From the NCBI GenBank assembly GCA_913060555.1, contig CAJXRS010000014.1, positions 1 through 40,346 on the forward strand: 40,346 nucleotides of DNA. Direction: 5' to 3'. Within the stretch, counting starts at the first letter, position 1, and each line of letters begins with the position of its first letter. The DNA comes from an uncultured Gammaproteobacteria bacterium (lineage in GTDB: Bacteria > Pseudomonadota > Gammaproteobacteria > Pseudomonadales > Porticoccaceae). The translations under genes and the position numbers were made by a program. The notes beneath the pieces were generated by a model that was not told the DNA's origin, did not search any database, and saw only the letters and a list, made by a program, of their open reading frames with translations. Positions 1 to 11,000 of the stretch are shown piece by piece.

Positions 1-25
1 AGCGTCAGATGTGTATAAGAGACAG
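1..25 (+). other. Nextera Read 1 transposase adapter (Tn5 mosaic end), sequencing artefact
   Basis: AGCGTCAGATGTGTATAAGAGACAG is the 3' part of the Nextera Read 1 adapter, including the 19-bp mosaic end AGATGTGTATAAGAGACAG. Confidence 0.98.
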
Positions 26-589
26 TGTCTCAACGGGGTGCAGCGCAGCCATCTGATCAGCTTCGCCGAGGACGGCGCTCTGCTCACCGAGCTCTTCACG
101 CGCGATGGCGCGGGTACCCTGGTGCTCAAGGATGGCGCCGAGGTGATTCGTCAGGCGACCATCGACGATATCGGCGGCATCCTCGAGCTGATTCAGCCGC
201 TGGAAGAGCAGGGGGTGCTGGTCAAGCGCTCGCGGGAGTTGCTGGAGACCGAAATCTCCCGTTTCTGCGTGGTCGTACACCCGGAGGGGCCAATCGTCAG
301 TTGCGCGGCCCTGTATCCCTTTGCCGACCAGCGGGCCGCCGAGCTGGCCTGTGTCGCCACTCATCCCGATTTTGTCGACCAGGGGCTGGGCAGCCGTTTA
401 CTCGCCCACCTGGAGGCCAGGGCGCGCTCGGAGTACCGGCTCGAGCGCCTGTTCGTGCTTACCACCCAGGCCGAGCACTGGTTTCGGGAGAAGGGCTTCG
501 AGCCGATCGGCATCGAGGATCTGCCCGCCGAAAAGGCCGAACTGTACAACTATCAGCGGCGCTCGAAGATCTTTCAGAAAACGCTGTAA
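26..589 (+). CDS. argA: N-acetylglutamate synthase ArgA, C-terminal part (5'-truncated by contig end)
   Basis: GVQRSHLISFAEDGALLTELFTRDGAGTLV, ATIDDIGGILELIQPLEEQGVLVKRSRELLE and LYNYQRRSKIF match the ArgA AAK-linker/GNAT region. Residues before C26 in the ORF track (MYKRQ) are adapter-encoded. Confidence 0.95.
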   Translation, partial: CLNGVQRSHLISFAEDGALLTELFTRDGAGTLVLKDGAEVIRQATIDDIGGILELIQPLEEQGVLVKRSRELLETEISRFCVVVHPEGPIVSCAALYPFADQRAAELACVATHPDFVDQGLGSRLLAHLEARARSEYRLERLFVLTTQAEHWFREKGFEPIGIEDLPAEKAELYNYQRRSKIFQKTL

Positions 590-625
590 AGGGGGCGGCG
601 GAGACCGCCCCGCGCCCGGCCCGGA

Positions 626-916
626 TCAGGCCTTCTTGTCGAAGTAGCGGATCGAGGGTTCCGCGGATACCCAGTTGCCGAGTTGGCCGATCACCCCCGT
701 TTCGGTGCGCCAGGCGAAGTATTTCTCGTAGGCTTCGCGCGACTCCCATTGCTCGATGGCGACGATATTGGTGGGATCGTCCTGATTCTGGTGCGCGTAG
801 ACTTCGATGCAGCCCGGATAGCTGCGGGTCTCCGGCAGCAGGGCCGCCAGCCCCTGAAGGGTCTCGTCGACGCATTCGGGTTTGACTTTCAGTTCCAGCA
901 GTACGGTGCAGGCCAT
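626..916 (-). CDS. Antibiotic biosynthesis monooxygenase (ABM) family / putative quinol monooxygenase
   Basis: 96 aa, MACTVLLELKVKPECVDETLQGL...GCIEVYAHQNQDDPTNIVAIEQWESREAYEKYFAWR, typical small ABM-fold protein. Confidence 0.88.
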   Translation of the reverse strand: MACTVLLELKVKPECVDETLQGLAALLPETRSYPGCIEVYAHQNQDDPTNIVAIEQWESREAYEKYFAWRTETGVIGQLGNWVSAEPSIRYFDKKA

Positions 917-1020
917 GATGATTCTCCGGCTCGTTATGGTTGGTTGGTGAAAAATTTCCGCCCCTGCGGGCTGGGAATACTAACAGGTTGTCACAAAATC
1001 TCGCGCGGTCGGGCGCGGCC

Positions 1021-1641
1021 TCAGCCGATTTGCGCCACGCCCCAGTAGTTGTAGCCCAGCAGCCGCGGCGTGGAAGGGAGGTACATGCTGTCCAGTTGTG
1101 CAACCGCAAAACCGCCCTCCTCGATCAGTGCGGGAATCGGGCGGTTGAGATTGCAGCCACCGGCGAGCTTCTTCCACAGCGGATTGACGCGCTCCTGCCA
1201 GCGGCGCACCCCGGCGTCCGGGGCGCGGCCGTGCTCGGAGAAGATCAGCCGGCCCCCCGGCTTCAACACCCGGCGCATCTGCCGCAGTGCCCCGTGCCAG
1301 TCGGGAATGGTGCACAGCGTATAGGTTAGCAGCACGGTGTCGACGCTGTTGTCCTCCAGGGGGATCTCTTCCCCGGGCAGGTCGATCAGCCGGACCTCCA
1401 CTGGGGACTGGGTCAGGTTCTTGCGCGCCTTGTCGCGCATCGCCGCCGAGGGCTCCAGGCCCCAGACGAACTCCACCCTGGCGGGATCGTAATAGGGCAG
1501 GTTGAGCGCCGAACCCATGCCCACCTCCAGCACCCGGCCCTCACACAGGGGGACCACCTTGCGGCGCTGGTAGAGGATGGGCTTGGTGGCGCAGGCGAAG
1601 TTGATGAAGGGTGCCAGGCAAAATCTCTCATAGCAGCTCAA
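1021..1641 (-). CDS. Class I SAM-dependent methyltransferase
   Basis: VLEVGMGSALNLPYY (motif I), DNSVDTVLLTYTLCTIPD, LRQMRRVLKPGGRLIFSEHG. Confidence 0.9.
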   Translation of the reverse strand: MSCYERFCLAPFINFACATKPILYQRRKVVPLCEGRVLEVGMGSALNLPYYDPARVEFVWGLEPSAAMRDKARKNLTQSPVEVRLIDLPGEEIPLEDNSVDTVLLTYTLCTIPDWHGALRQMRRVLKPGGRLIFSEHGRAPDAGVRRWQERVNPLWKKLAGGCNLNRPIPALIEEGGFAVAQLDSMYLPSTPRLLGYNYWGVAQIG

Positions 1642-1882
1642 GGGGCGATACTCCGGGCGATGCCATTGCCCGTTCCCCAGCGGTTTCCGGGTTGGCGTTA
1701 GGCTGATACATCAGAGATTATCCCAAGGGTGATCGGTTGGCGAGGGGTCGGCGGCCGCGAACCGTTGCCGGTGGAGCGAAGGTTGGATCCCTCTATTGGG
1801 TACACTGGAGCCTTCGCGAACCGGTGCCAAGGCCGGGCGGGCCGGTGACCCGGCGAGGACACATGACAAGAGGTGCTCGAGC

Positions 1883-3088
1883 ATGAATCCACCCCTGACC
1901 GGCATCCGCGTCTTGGAGCTGAACCGAGTCGCCCCCGGCGCCTTCTGCACCATGATGCTCGGCGACATGGGCGCTGAAGTGATCCGCATCGAGACCCCCA
2001 GGCGGGCCGCTGCCGGCAAGGACATGGACGCTACCCGCGACGATCTCTGGGAGCGCTCCGAGTTCGCCAACCGCAACAAGCGCAGCATGACGCTGAATCT
2101 CAAGGCGCCGGAGGCACAGCAAATATTGCACCGCCTGACCGAGGATGCCGACGTGGTGGTGGAGGGATTCCGCCCCGGGGTGGCGGCGCGGCTGGGCGCC
2201 GACTATGCGACCTTGAGCGCGCTCAATCCGCGACTGGTGTACTGCTCCTTGTCGGGCTTCGGTCAGGATGGGCCCTATCGCGACCGCGCCGGACACGATC
2301 TCAACTATCTGGCCATCGCCGGCGTGCTCGGACAACTGGGCGCGCCGGACACGGCGCCGCCGATTCCGCTCAATCTGGTGGCCGATTACGCGGGTGCCTC
2401 GCTGCACGGGGTGATCGGCATCCTGCTGGCACTGTTCGCCCGCCAGACCACGGGCCGCGGTCAGCAGGTCGATATCGCCTATCTGGACACCGCCTTCGCG
2501 CTGCTCACCGCGGTACCCGGCATCCGCAACTATCTCGTGGGCGGCGCCGAACCCAGGCGTGGCGAGAACGTGTTCGCCGGCGAGCATCCCTATTACGCGC
2601 TGTACCGCACCCGGGACGACCGCTGGCTGTCGGTGGGCTGCATGGAGCCCTGGCTGTGGGACAACTTCTGCAAGGCCGTGGGGCGGCCGGAGCTGAGCAC
2701 CCAGGGCATGCACGGCACGGACTTCCACAGGCCGCCGAGCACCGCCCAGCGGGCCGCCAAGGCCGAGCTCGATGCCCTGATCCGCACCCGCACCCTGGCC
2801 GAATGGGAGCAGCTCCTGGCCGACGCCGATGTCTGTATCGGCCGGGTGAACGGCTTTGCCGAAGCGGTCGCCGATCCCCAGTTGCGGCACCGCCAGATGC
2901 TGCTGCCGCTCGGCGATCCGGAACAGCCGCAGGCGCTGCAACCGGGCATGGCCATCAAGCTCGGCGCCACCCCGGGGTCGATCCGCAGCCTGCCGGCGCG
3001 CACCGGCCAACACACGGCGGCGATCCTGGCCGAGCTCGGTTACAGCGACGCCGAGATTGAAAAGCTGGGTCGGCTGCAAGCCATCTGA
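1883..3088 (+). CDS. CaiB/BaiF family CoA-transferase
   Basis: [68 protein letters not shown]. Start at ATG 1883 rather than the longer ORF start. Confidence 0.93.
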   Translation: MNPPLTGIRVLELNRVAPGAFCTMMLGDMGAEVIRIETPRRAAAGKDMDATRDDLWERSEFANRNKRSMTLNLKAPEAQQILHRLTEDADVVVEGFRPGVAARLGADYATLSALNPRLVYCSLSGFGQDGPYRDRAGHDLNYLAIAGVLGQLGAPDTAPPIPLNLVADYAGASLHGVIGILLALFARQTTGRGQQVDIAYLDTAFALLTAVPGIRNYLVGGAEPRRGENVFAGEHPYYALYRTRDDRWLSVGCMEPWLWDNFCKAVGRPELSTQGMHGTDFHRPPSTAQRAAKAELDALIRTRTLAEWEQLLADADVCIGRVNGFAEAVADPQLRHRQMLLPLGDPEQPQALQPGMAIKLGATPGSIRSLPARTGQHTAAILAELGYSDAEIEKLGRLQAI

Positions 3089-3177
3089 GGGATGCCCGCG
3101 GCGTTGCGCAATACCGGCCGCGGTCCACTCTGGTATGCTCCGGGCCCGGTTTTTGCCCGTTTGCGCAGGGGTTGACC

Positions 3178-5010
3178 ATGCCCACTTACCGCTCCCATAC
3201 CACGACCCGTGGTCGCAATATGGCGGGTGCGCGCTCGCTGTGGCGGGCGACCGGGATGAAAGACGGGGACTTCGACAAACCCATTATCGCGGTCGCCAAC
3301 TCCTTTACCCAGTTCGTGCCCGGCCATGTCCACCTTAAAGACCTGGGCCAGCTGGTAATCAGTGAGATCGAAAAAGCCGGCGGCGTCGGCAAGGAATTCA
3401 ACACCATCGCCGTGGACGACGGCATCGCCATGGGCCACGACGGCATGCTCTATTCGCTGCCGTCGCGGGACATCATCGCCGACTCGGTGGAGTACATGGT
3501 CAATGCCCACTGTGCCGATGCCCTGGTGTGCATCTCCAACTGCGACAAGATCACTCCCGGCATGCTGATGGCCGCGCTGCGGCTCAATATCCCCACGGTG
3601 TTTGTCTCCGGCGGCCCCATGGAGGCCGGCAAGACCCGCCTCGCCGAGCACAAGCTGGATCTGGTCGATGCCATGGTGATCGCCGTGGACGACAGCGCCA
3701 GTGACGAGCAGGTCGATGAGTACGAGCGCTCCGCCTGTCCCACCTGCGGTTCCTGCTCGGGCATGTTCACCGCCAATTCGATGAACTGCCTGACCGAGGC
3801 GCTGGGCCTGTCGCTGCCCGGCAACGGCTCGATGCTGGCCACCCACGCCGACCGCGAGCGGCTGTTCCGCGACGCCGGCCGCCTGGTGGTCGAGCTCGCC
3901 CGCCGCCACTACGAGGAGGACGACTACCGGGTGGTGCCGCGCTCCATCGCCAGTTTCGAAGCGTTCGAGAATGCCATGACCCTGGATATCGCCATGGGTG
4001 GCTCCACCAACACCATCCTCCATCTGCTCGCCGCGGCCCAGGAGGCCGAAGTCGAGTTCACCATGGCCGATATCGACCGCCTGTCGCGCAAGGTGCCCAA
4101 CCTGTGCAAGGTGGCGCCCAGCACGCCCCAGTACCACATGGAGGATGTGCATCGTGCCGGCGGGGTGATGGGCATCCTCGGCGAACTGGACCGGGGCGGG
4201 CTGCTGCACACGGATGTCGGCACGGTCCACGCGCCCACACTGAAGCAGGCCCTGGACATCTGGGATCTGGCGCGCGAGCCCGCCGCCGAGGTCCGCGAGT
4301 TCTACCGCGCCGGCCCCGCGGGCGTGCCGTCTCAGGTCGCCTTCAGCCAGAACACCCGCTGGCCCAGCCTGGATGTCGATCGCCAGGGCGGCTGCATCCG
4401 CGCCCTGGAGCACGCCTACAGCCACGAAGGGGGGCTGGCGGTGCTCTACGGCAATCTTGCGGCCGACGGCTGCGTGGTGAAGACCGCGGGCGTCGATGAG
4501 TCCATCCTGGTGTTCGAGGGTCCGGCACAGGTGGTGGAGAGCCAGGAGGAGGCGGTCGACGACATCCTCCACGACCGCGTCGAGGCGGGCGCCGTGGTGG
4601 TGGTGCGCTACGAGGGTCCGCGCGGCGGGCCGGGCATGCAGGAGATGCTCTACCCGACCAGTTACCTGAAGTCGAAGGGGCTGGGCAAGGTCTGCGCCCT
4701 GGTCACCGACGGCCGTTTCTCGGGCGGCACCTCGGGCCTGTCGATCGGCCATGTGTCCCCCGAGGCGGCCGCCGGTGGCACCATCGGGCTGGTCGAGAAC
4801 GGCGATCGCATCCGCATCGATATCCCCGCGCGGACCATCGAGCTGCTGGTTGGAGATGCCGAACTGGCTGAACGCCGCGAGGGTCGCGAGCGGATCGGCT
4901 GGCAGCCGGCCCATCAGCGTCCGCGGCGGGTGTCGGCTGCCCTGCGCGCCTACGCCAAGCTGGCCACCAGCGCCGACCGCGGCGCGGTGCGCGACCTGAC
5001 GCAACTGTAG
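3178..5010 (+). CDS. ilvD: Dihydroxy-acid dehydratase
   Basis: [96 protein letters not shown]. Confidence 0.98.
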   Translation: MPTYRSHTTTRGRNMAGARSLWRATGMKDGDFDKPIIAVANSFTQFVPGHVHLKDLGQLVISEIEKAGGVGKEFNTIAVDDGIAMGHDGMLYSLPSRDIIADSVEYMVNAHCADALVCISNCDKITPGMLMAALRLNIPTVFVSGGPMEAGKTRLAEHKLDLVDAMVIAVDDSASDEQVDEYERSACPTCGSCSGMFTANSMNCLTEALGLSLPGNGSMLATHADRERLFRDAGRLVVELARRHYEEDDYRVVPRSIASFEAFENAMTLDIAMGGSTNTILHLLAAAQEAEVEFTMADIDRLSRKVPNLCKVAPSTPQYHMEDVHRAGGVMGILGELDRGGLLHTDVGTVHAPTLKQALDIWDLAREPAAEVREFYRAGPAGVPSQVAFSQNTRWPSLDVDRQGGCIRALEHAYSHEGGLAVLYGNLAADGCVVKTAGVDESILVFEGPAQVVESQEEAVDDILHDRVEAGAVVVVRYEGPRGGPGMQEMLYPTSYLKSKGLGKVCALVTDGRFSGGTSGLSIGHVSPEAAAGGTIGLVENGDRIRIDIPARTIELLVGDAELAERREGRERIGWQPAHQRPRRVSAALRAYAKLATSADRGAVRDLTQL

Positions 5011-5113
5011 GTGGCCAGTGGGCCACGCGGCTAATTAGGTAACACTCAGAGCCACTGTGCTGGTGCGAATCAAGGCGCGTTTCGCAGGGAATGGTTGTTC
5101 CCTTGCCAACCCA

Positions 5114-5605
5114 CTAGGGACGGCGTTGCAGGGTGACGAACGCGTAGGCCGGATGCCCGGCCTGCGCTGGGTGTTCCTCGCGGGCGCATTCCTCCCAGCA
5201 GCGGTGGTCGAGATCCGGAAAGAAGGTATCGCCCGTCACCTCCAGGTCCAGCCGGGTCAGATAGATCCGGGTCGCGCGCGCCAGGCACTGCGCGTAGATT
5301 TGGGCGCCGCCGATCACGAATACCAGCTCGTCCCGGGCCGCCGCCGCGGCGATGGCCGCCTCCAGGGTCGGCGTCACCACCGCACCCGGGGCGTTGAAGC
5401 CGGGATTTCTGCTCACCACGATATTGTCCCGCCCCGGCAGCGGCCGGCCGATGGACTCGAAGGTGCGGCGGCCCATGACGATGGGGTGCCCCAGGGTCAG
5501 CGCCTTGAAGCGGCGCAGGTCGGCGGGCAGGTGCCAGGGCAGGGCGTTGCCGGCGCCGATCACGCCATTGGCGGCGACGGCGGCGATGAGCGCGATCTCG
5601 GTCAC
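5114..5605 (-). CDS. folA: Dihydrofolate reductase
   Basis: VTEIALIAAVAANGVIGAGNALPWHLPADLRRFKALTLGHPIVMGRRTFESIGRPLPGRDNIVVSR; GTG start at 5605, about 8 nt after the thyA stop. Confidence 0.95.
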   Translation of the reverse strand: MTEIALIAAVAANGVIGAGNALPWHLPADLRRFKALTLGHPIVMGRRTFESIGRPLPGRDNIVVSRNPGFNAPGAVVTPTLEAAIAAAAARDELVFVIGGAQIYAQCLARATRIYLTRLDLEVTGDTFFPDLDHRCWEECAREEHPAQAGHPAYAFVTLQRRP

Positions 5606-5612
5606 CCCCGCC

Positions 5613-6446
5613 TCAGACCGCGATGGGTGCCGGGATGCCCGGGTGGGGATCATAGCCTTCGAGGCGGAAATCCGGGTAGCGGAAGGCGAACAGATCATCG
5701 ACCTGCGGATCGAGATGCAGGGTCGGCAGCGGCCGGGGCGCCCGGCTCAGCTGCAGATCCGCCTGCTCCAGGTGATTCAGATACAGGTGGGCGTCGCCCA
5801 GGGTGTGGACGAACTCGCCCGGCGCCAGCCCGGTCACCTGAGCCACCATCAGGGTGAGCAACGCATAGCTGGCGATGTTGAAGGGCACCCCCAGAAAGAC
5901 ATCGGCGCTGCGCTGGTAGAGCTGGCAGGACAGCCGCCCCTGCGCCACATGGAACTGGAACAGGGTATGACAGGGCGCCAGCGCCATGCGTCCGGCGGCA
6001 GCATTGTCCCGGGGGGAGCGACTTTCGTCCGGCAGGTCGGCCGGGTTCCAGGCCGACACCAGCAGGCGGCGCGAATCCGGGCGCGCGCGCAGTTGCGCGA
6101 TCAGTTCGGCGAGCTGATCGATTTGACCGCCGCGGCCGTCCGGCCAGGAGCGCCACTGGGCCCCGTAGACGGGGCCGAGATCGCCGTCGGCGGTTGCCCA
6201 CTCGTCCCAGATGCTGACGCCGTTGCGTTTCAGATAGCCGATGTTGGTATCGCCGGCCAGAAACCACAGCAGCTCGTGGATGATCGACTTCAGGTGCACC
6301 TTCTTGGTGGTGACCAGCGGAAAGCCGGCGCTGAGGTCGAAGCGCATCTGGTGGCCGAACACCGACAGGGTGCCGGTGCCGGTGCGGTCACCTTTGTGGA
6401 CCCCCTGGGTGCGCACGTGGCGCATCAGATCGAGGTATTGCTCCAT
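5613..6446 (-). CDS. thyA: Thymidylate synthase
   Basis: [87 protein letters not shown]. Confidence 0.98.
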   Translation of the reverse strand: MEQYLDLMRHVRTQGVHKGDRTGTGTLSVFGHQMRFDLSAGFPLVTTKKVHLKSIIHELLWFLAGDTNIGYLKRNGVSIWDEWATADGDLGPVYGAQWRSWPDGRGGQIDQLAELIAQLRARPDSRRLLVSAWNPADLPDESRSPRDNAAAGRMALAPCHTLFQFHVAQGRLSCQLYQRSADVFLGVPFNIASYALLTLMVAQVTGLAPGEFVHTLGDAHLYLNHLEQADLQLSRAPRPLPTLHLDPQVDDLFAFRYPDFRLEGYDPHPGIPAPIAV

Positions 6447-6460
6447 GGCTTTCCCGGCAG

Positions 6461-7264
6461 TCAGCGGGCGGCGTTCGCGCGCCGGTCACGGTAGAAGGCC
6501 CAGACCATGAGCGCAACCCCAGCCGCGAACATGGGCAGGCTGAGTAGCTGGCCGCGGGTCAGCCAGCCGAACAGGTCGAAGCCGATGTGGCGGTCGGGTT
6601 CGCGCACGAACTCCACCAGGAACCGAAACAGCGCATAGAGGATGAGAAACAACCCGCCCACGGCGCCGGCCGGACGCGGTCGGCGCGAATACCAAAAGAG
6701 GACGGCGAACAGCACCCCGCCCTCCAACGTTGCCTGGTAGAGCTGGGAGGGGTGCCGGGCGAGCCCTTCCGGGTCGCGGGGGAAGACCATCGCCCAGGGT
6801 ACGTCCGACGGCCGGCCCCAGAGCTCCTGGCCGATGAAATTGCCGATCCGGCCCAGCCCGAGCCCGATGGGTACCAGGGGGACGGCGAAATCGGCGACTG
6901 CCAGAAAGGGCCGGCCGATCCTGCGCGCGTACTGCCACAGAGCGATCAACACCCCGAGCAGGCCACCGTGGAAGGCCATGCCCCCCTCCCAGATGCGAAA
7001 AATCCACAGGGGGTCGGCGAGCCAGGTATCCAGATTGTAGAACAGCCCCGAGCCCAGGCGGCCGCCGATCACCACGCCCAGCGCGCAGTACACCACCAGA
7101 TCCTCGACCTGATCACGGGCCACGGGCGCCCAGGGTTGGCGGGTACGCCGCACCGCGAGCAGCCAGGCAGTGGCGAAGCCCAGCAGATACATGAGCCCGT
7201 ACCAGTGGATCTGCAGCGGCCCCAGCTCCAGGGCCACGGGGTCGATAGTGGGATAGCGCAGCAT
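6461..7264 (-). CDS. lgt: Prolipoprotein diacylglyceryl transferase
   Basis: [70 protein letters not shown]. Confidence 0.97.
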   Translation of the reverse strand: MLRYPTIDPVALELGPLQIHWYGLMYLLGFATAWLLAVRRTRQPWAPVARDQVEDLVVYCALGVVIGGRLGSGLFYNLDTWLADPLWIFRIWEGGMAFHGGLLGVLIALWQYARRIGRPFLAVADFAVPLVPIGLGLGRIGNFIGQELWGRPSDVPWAMVFPRDPEGLARHPSQLYQATLEGGVLFAVLFWYSRRPRPAGAVGGLFLILYALFRFLVEFVREPDRHIGFDLFGWLTRGQLLSLPMFAAGVALMVWAFYRDRRANAAR

Positions 7265-7283
7265 GGCGGTCAGTTGCCGGAGT

Positions 7284-7943
7284 TCATCGGTCGCGCAGGC
7301 TGATCACCGGCCAGCCGCGTTCCCTGGCGATCGCCCGCAGGGCTTGGTCCGGATCCACCGCCACCGGATGGGCCACCGCTTCCAGCAGCGGCAGGTCGTT
7401 GATCGAGTCGCTGTAGAAGTGGCTGTTGTCCAGGGTCAGCCCCTGGTCGGTGAGCCACAGGCGCACGCGGCTGAGCTTGCCCGGGCCGAAGCTGGGTTCG
7501 CCGATGACCCGGCCGGTGTAGCGTCCGCCGACCATCTCCGGCTCGGTGGCGATGATGTCCGGGATGCCCAGGCGCAGGCAGATGGGCTCCACCACGAAGC
7601 GGTTGGTCGCGGTGACGATCACCGGCCGGTGACCGCGCTCGCGGTGGCTGAGTACCAGGCGTTCCGCGCCGGGCAGCCACAGGGGCGCGATCACCTCGGC
7701 CATGAAGCGTTCGCGCAATGCCTCCAGCTCGGCCGGCTCGGCGGCGGCCAGGGGCGCCAGCGCAAAGCGCAGATAGGCATGGATATCCAGCTGGCCGCGC
7801 CGGTAATCTGCGTAGAAGCGCTCGTTGGCGGCCCGATACACTTCGGGGTCCACCTTGCCGACACCTACCAGGAACTCGCCCCAGGAATAGTCGCTGTCAC
7901 CGGCGATCAGGGTGTTGTCGAGGTCGAACAGGGCGAGCTGCAT
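7284..7943 (-). CDS. HAD-IB family hydrolase (SerB-like phosphatase)
   Basis: [21 protein letters not shown] (DxDNT HAD motif I), [38 protein letters not shown]. Confidence 0.9.
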   Translation of the reverse strand: MQLALFDLDNTLIAGDSDYSWGEFLVGVGKVDPEVYRAANERFYADYRRGQLDIHAYLRFALAPLAAAEPAELEALRERFMAEVIAPLWLPGAERLVLSHRERGHRPVIVTATNRFVVEPICLRLGIPDIIATEPEMVGGRYTGRVIGEPSFGPGKLSRVRLWLTDQGLTLDNSHFYSDSINDLPLLEAVAHPVAVDPDQALRAIARERGWPVISLRDR

Positions 7944-8094
7944 GGGATCCTGGGTCCGCGCGGATCGCGCTTGGCGGTGCGGGCGGGCAGCTTAGACGGA
8001 TTCCCGGCGCGGCTCAATTGCACTGCTCCGCATTGGCGCGCCAGACGCCTCCGACCTGCTACATTGGGCGCGGTCCGTACAGGGATGTCTGCCC

Positions 8095-11000
8095 ATGAAA
8101 TGCTGGTCTTCTCCCCCGCTGGTGCGGCTGCTATTGGTGCTGGTCGCGGGTGTCGCACCGGCCCTTTCCGCCGCCCCTGTGCCCGAGCCCCTGCAGCCCT
8201 GGGCCGGGTGGGTCCTGCGCGATCATCCCCAGCACAGCTGCTACCGGCTGGCCGGCGAATTGCAGCGACGCCAGTGCCTGTGGCCGGAGGTGTTGCGCAT
8301 CGAGCTGACCGCCGGCGGCGCACGCTTTCGGCAGAGGTGGCGCAGCCAGGCCGATGCGCAATGGCTGCCGTTGCCCGGCGAGCGTGACCAATGGCCGCGC
8401 GGGGTGACCCTCGACGGCCGGCCCGCGGCGGTGATCGAGCGGGATGGCCGCCCCGGCCTCTGGGTGGATGCCGGCGACCACGAGGTCGGTGGGCGCTGGG
8501 TCTGGGAGCGGCCGCCACCCTCGCTGGCATTGCCGCCCGCCACTGTGCTCGTCGATCTGCGCCTGGACGATCGCCCCCTGCCGGTAACCCTGGACGGCGA
8601 GAACCGGCTCTGGTTGCAGCCGCGCCCGGGCGGGGATCAGGACGCCGATCGCCTGCAGATCGAGGTGTTCCGCCGCATCGAGGACGGGGTCCCGGTGCGC
8701 CTGTGGACCGAGCTGCGCCTGGCGGTGAGCGGTGCGCCCCGCGAGGTGCTGGTGGGCCGCGCGCTGCCGGCGGAGGCGGTACCCGTGGATCTGGTATCGC
8801 CGCTGCCGGCGCGGCTCGAGGACGACGGCCGCCTGCGCGTCCAAGTGCGCCCGGGGCGCTGGCGGCTGGTGCTGGAGAGCCGTTATCTCGGCCGGCCGGA
8901 ACACTTTGTCATGGAGGTTCAGGAACCCCAATGGCCGGGCCAGGAGCTCTGGGCCTTCCAGGCCGCGCCCGAAGTTCGCGGCCTCCGTCTGACGGGAGCT
9001 CCGGCAGTAGATCCCAGCCGCCTCGACCTGCCCGCGGAGTTGCACGGTCTGCCCGTCTACCTGCTGACGCCGCAAAATCCGCTGCGCGCGGAAGAGGAGT
9101 ACCGCGGTGACGTCAACCCCGCCGCCGACCGCCTGCAGCTGCAGCGCAGCCTGTGGCTCGATTTCGACGGCCGCGGCGCCACGGTGCGTGACCATATCAG
9201 CGGCACGCAGTCGCGGAGCGGACGCCTGCAGGCGCTGCCGGAATTGGCCCTGGGACGGGTGGCGGTCAACGGCGAGCCCCAGGTCATCACCCGCCTGCCG
9301 GGCGGCGATGGTGAAGGCGAAGGCGTGGAGCTGCGCGCCCATGAGCTGAATATCGAGGCGGTCAGCCGCCTGGATGCCGCCGCCGGCGCCACTGTGCTCG
9401 GCTGGGAGCGGGATTTCGACCAGGTCGCCCTGGACCTCCACCTGCCGCCGGGATGGCGGCTGTGGCACGCCGCCGGGCCGGACCACGTGCAGACCTCCTG
9501 GCTTGCGCAATGGAACCTGTGGGATCTGTTCCTCTGCCTGCTGATCGCCGGTGCCAGCGGGCGGCTGCTGGGCTGGCGCTGGGGGTTGGTGGCGGGCCTG
9601 GCGCTGGCGCTCAGCTATCACGAGCGCGGTGCGCCCGTGGCCGGCTGGGTGGCCATGGTCATCGCCATCCCCCTGCTCGGGGCGCTGCCCGCGGGTCGCC
9701 TGCGCTCCTGGCTGCGCGCCCTGGCGCTGGCCGCGCTGCTGCTGTTGGCGCTCGCGGTGCTCGGCTTCGCGGTCCAGCAATTGCGCGCCGCCCTCTACCC
9801 GCAACTGGAGCAGCGCGGGCCGGTTGCCGTTCGCGAACGCGCGGCGCAGCTTCCGACCTTGGCCAGCCAATCCCTGGAGATTGCCGAGATGGCGGATCGC
9901 GCCGTCAAGGCGGCGCCCGCGGCGCCCCCGCCGCCGCGCTACCGCCCCGACGAAAACGCCCAGACCGGGCCCGGTGAGCCCAGTTGGCGCTGGCGTCAGG
10001 TGCAGCTGGGCTGGCAGGGCCAAGTCCGGGCCGACGAAACCCTGCGCCTTTGGTTGTCGCCGCCCTGGCTTGGCCGCAGCCTGTTGGTGCTGCAGGTGGC
10101 CCTGATTGCGCTGTTGCTGTTCGGCCTGGGGCGGGCCCTATGGCGCAGCGGTGCCGATCGCGGTCCCGGCGGCGGCCGGGGCGCTGCCAGCGCGCTGGGA
10201 TTGCTGGTGCCGGTGCTGCTGGGGATCGGCGTCGGGCCGCCGGCGCGGGCCGATTTTCCGCCCCCGGAACTGCTCGAGCAGCTGCGTGGGGAGTTGCTGC
10301 GGCCGCCGGCCTGCCAGCCCAACTGCCAGGGGCTGGTCGGCGCCCATCTGGTGGTGGATCGCGAGGGGGGCTTCACCCTGCGCCTGCGTACCGCTGCCGC
10401 AGCCCCGCTGGCGGTGGCACTGCCGGCGCCCCGGGGTTGGCAACCGGACCTGTTGCTGGGCGACGGCGCACCGCTGCCGCTGGCGCGCATTGGTACAGAC
10501 CCCTGGACGGGTCTGAAGGCTGGCCTGCACGACCTGGAACTGCACGGCAGGATTGCCGGCGATAGCGCCGCGTTCCGCTTTCCGGTAGCGCCGCAGGCGC
10601 TGGCGGTGAACGCGCCCGGCTGGCAGGTCGAGGGCCTGGATGCCGGTCGCCTGCGCGGCGATACCCTGAACCTCAAGCGTGCGCCGTCCGGCGCCGCGGA
10701 GCAGCGCCTGCTGCCGGAGCCGGCGCCGGCCTTCGTGCGTATCGAGCGGCGCCTGACGCTCGATCTGGATTGGCAGCTCACCACCACCGTGACCCGCATG
10801 GCCCCCGCGCAGGGGGCCATCAACCTGGCGGTGCCGCTGCTCCCCGGTGAAAGGGTCATCGGCGATCATCGCCTCACCCCCGCCGGGGCCATGGCGGTGA
10901 CCCTGGGTGCCGAGCAACGTCAGTTCCGTTGGCGTTCGTTGCTGCCGCCGGCGGATCGTCTGCGCCTGGCCGCGCCCGAAACCCCGCACTGGGTGGAAGT

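Noticed and set aside
7-25. Tn5 mosaic end as a transposon terminus, with a matching inverted copy at 40300-40318
   Set aside because: Flanked by Illumina primer and index sequence, with no transposase gene; it is library adapter, not a composite transposon.
3040-5004. 654-aa ORF antisense to ilvD (minus strand)
   Set aside because: High-GC shadow ORF: His/Gly/Ala-rich low-complexity composition and no domain, opposite an unambiguous ilvD.
8131-10023. 630-aa minus-strand ORF opposite the 1337-aa gene
   Set aside because: Gln/Arg/Gly/Pro-rich composition typical of antisense frames in GC-rich coding DNA; the plus-strand ORF has a signal peptide and TM pattern.
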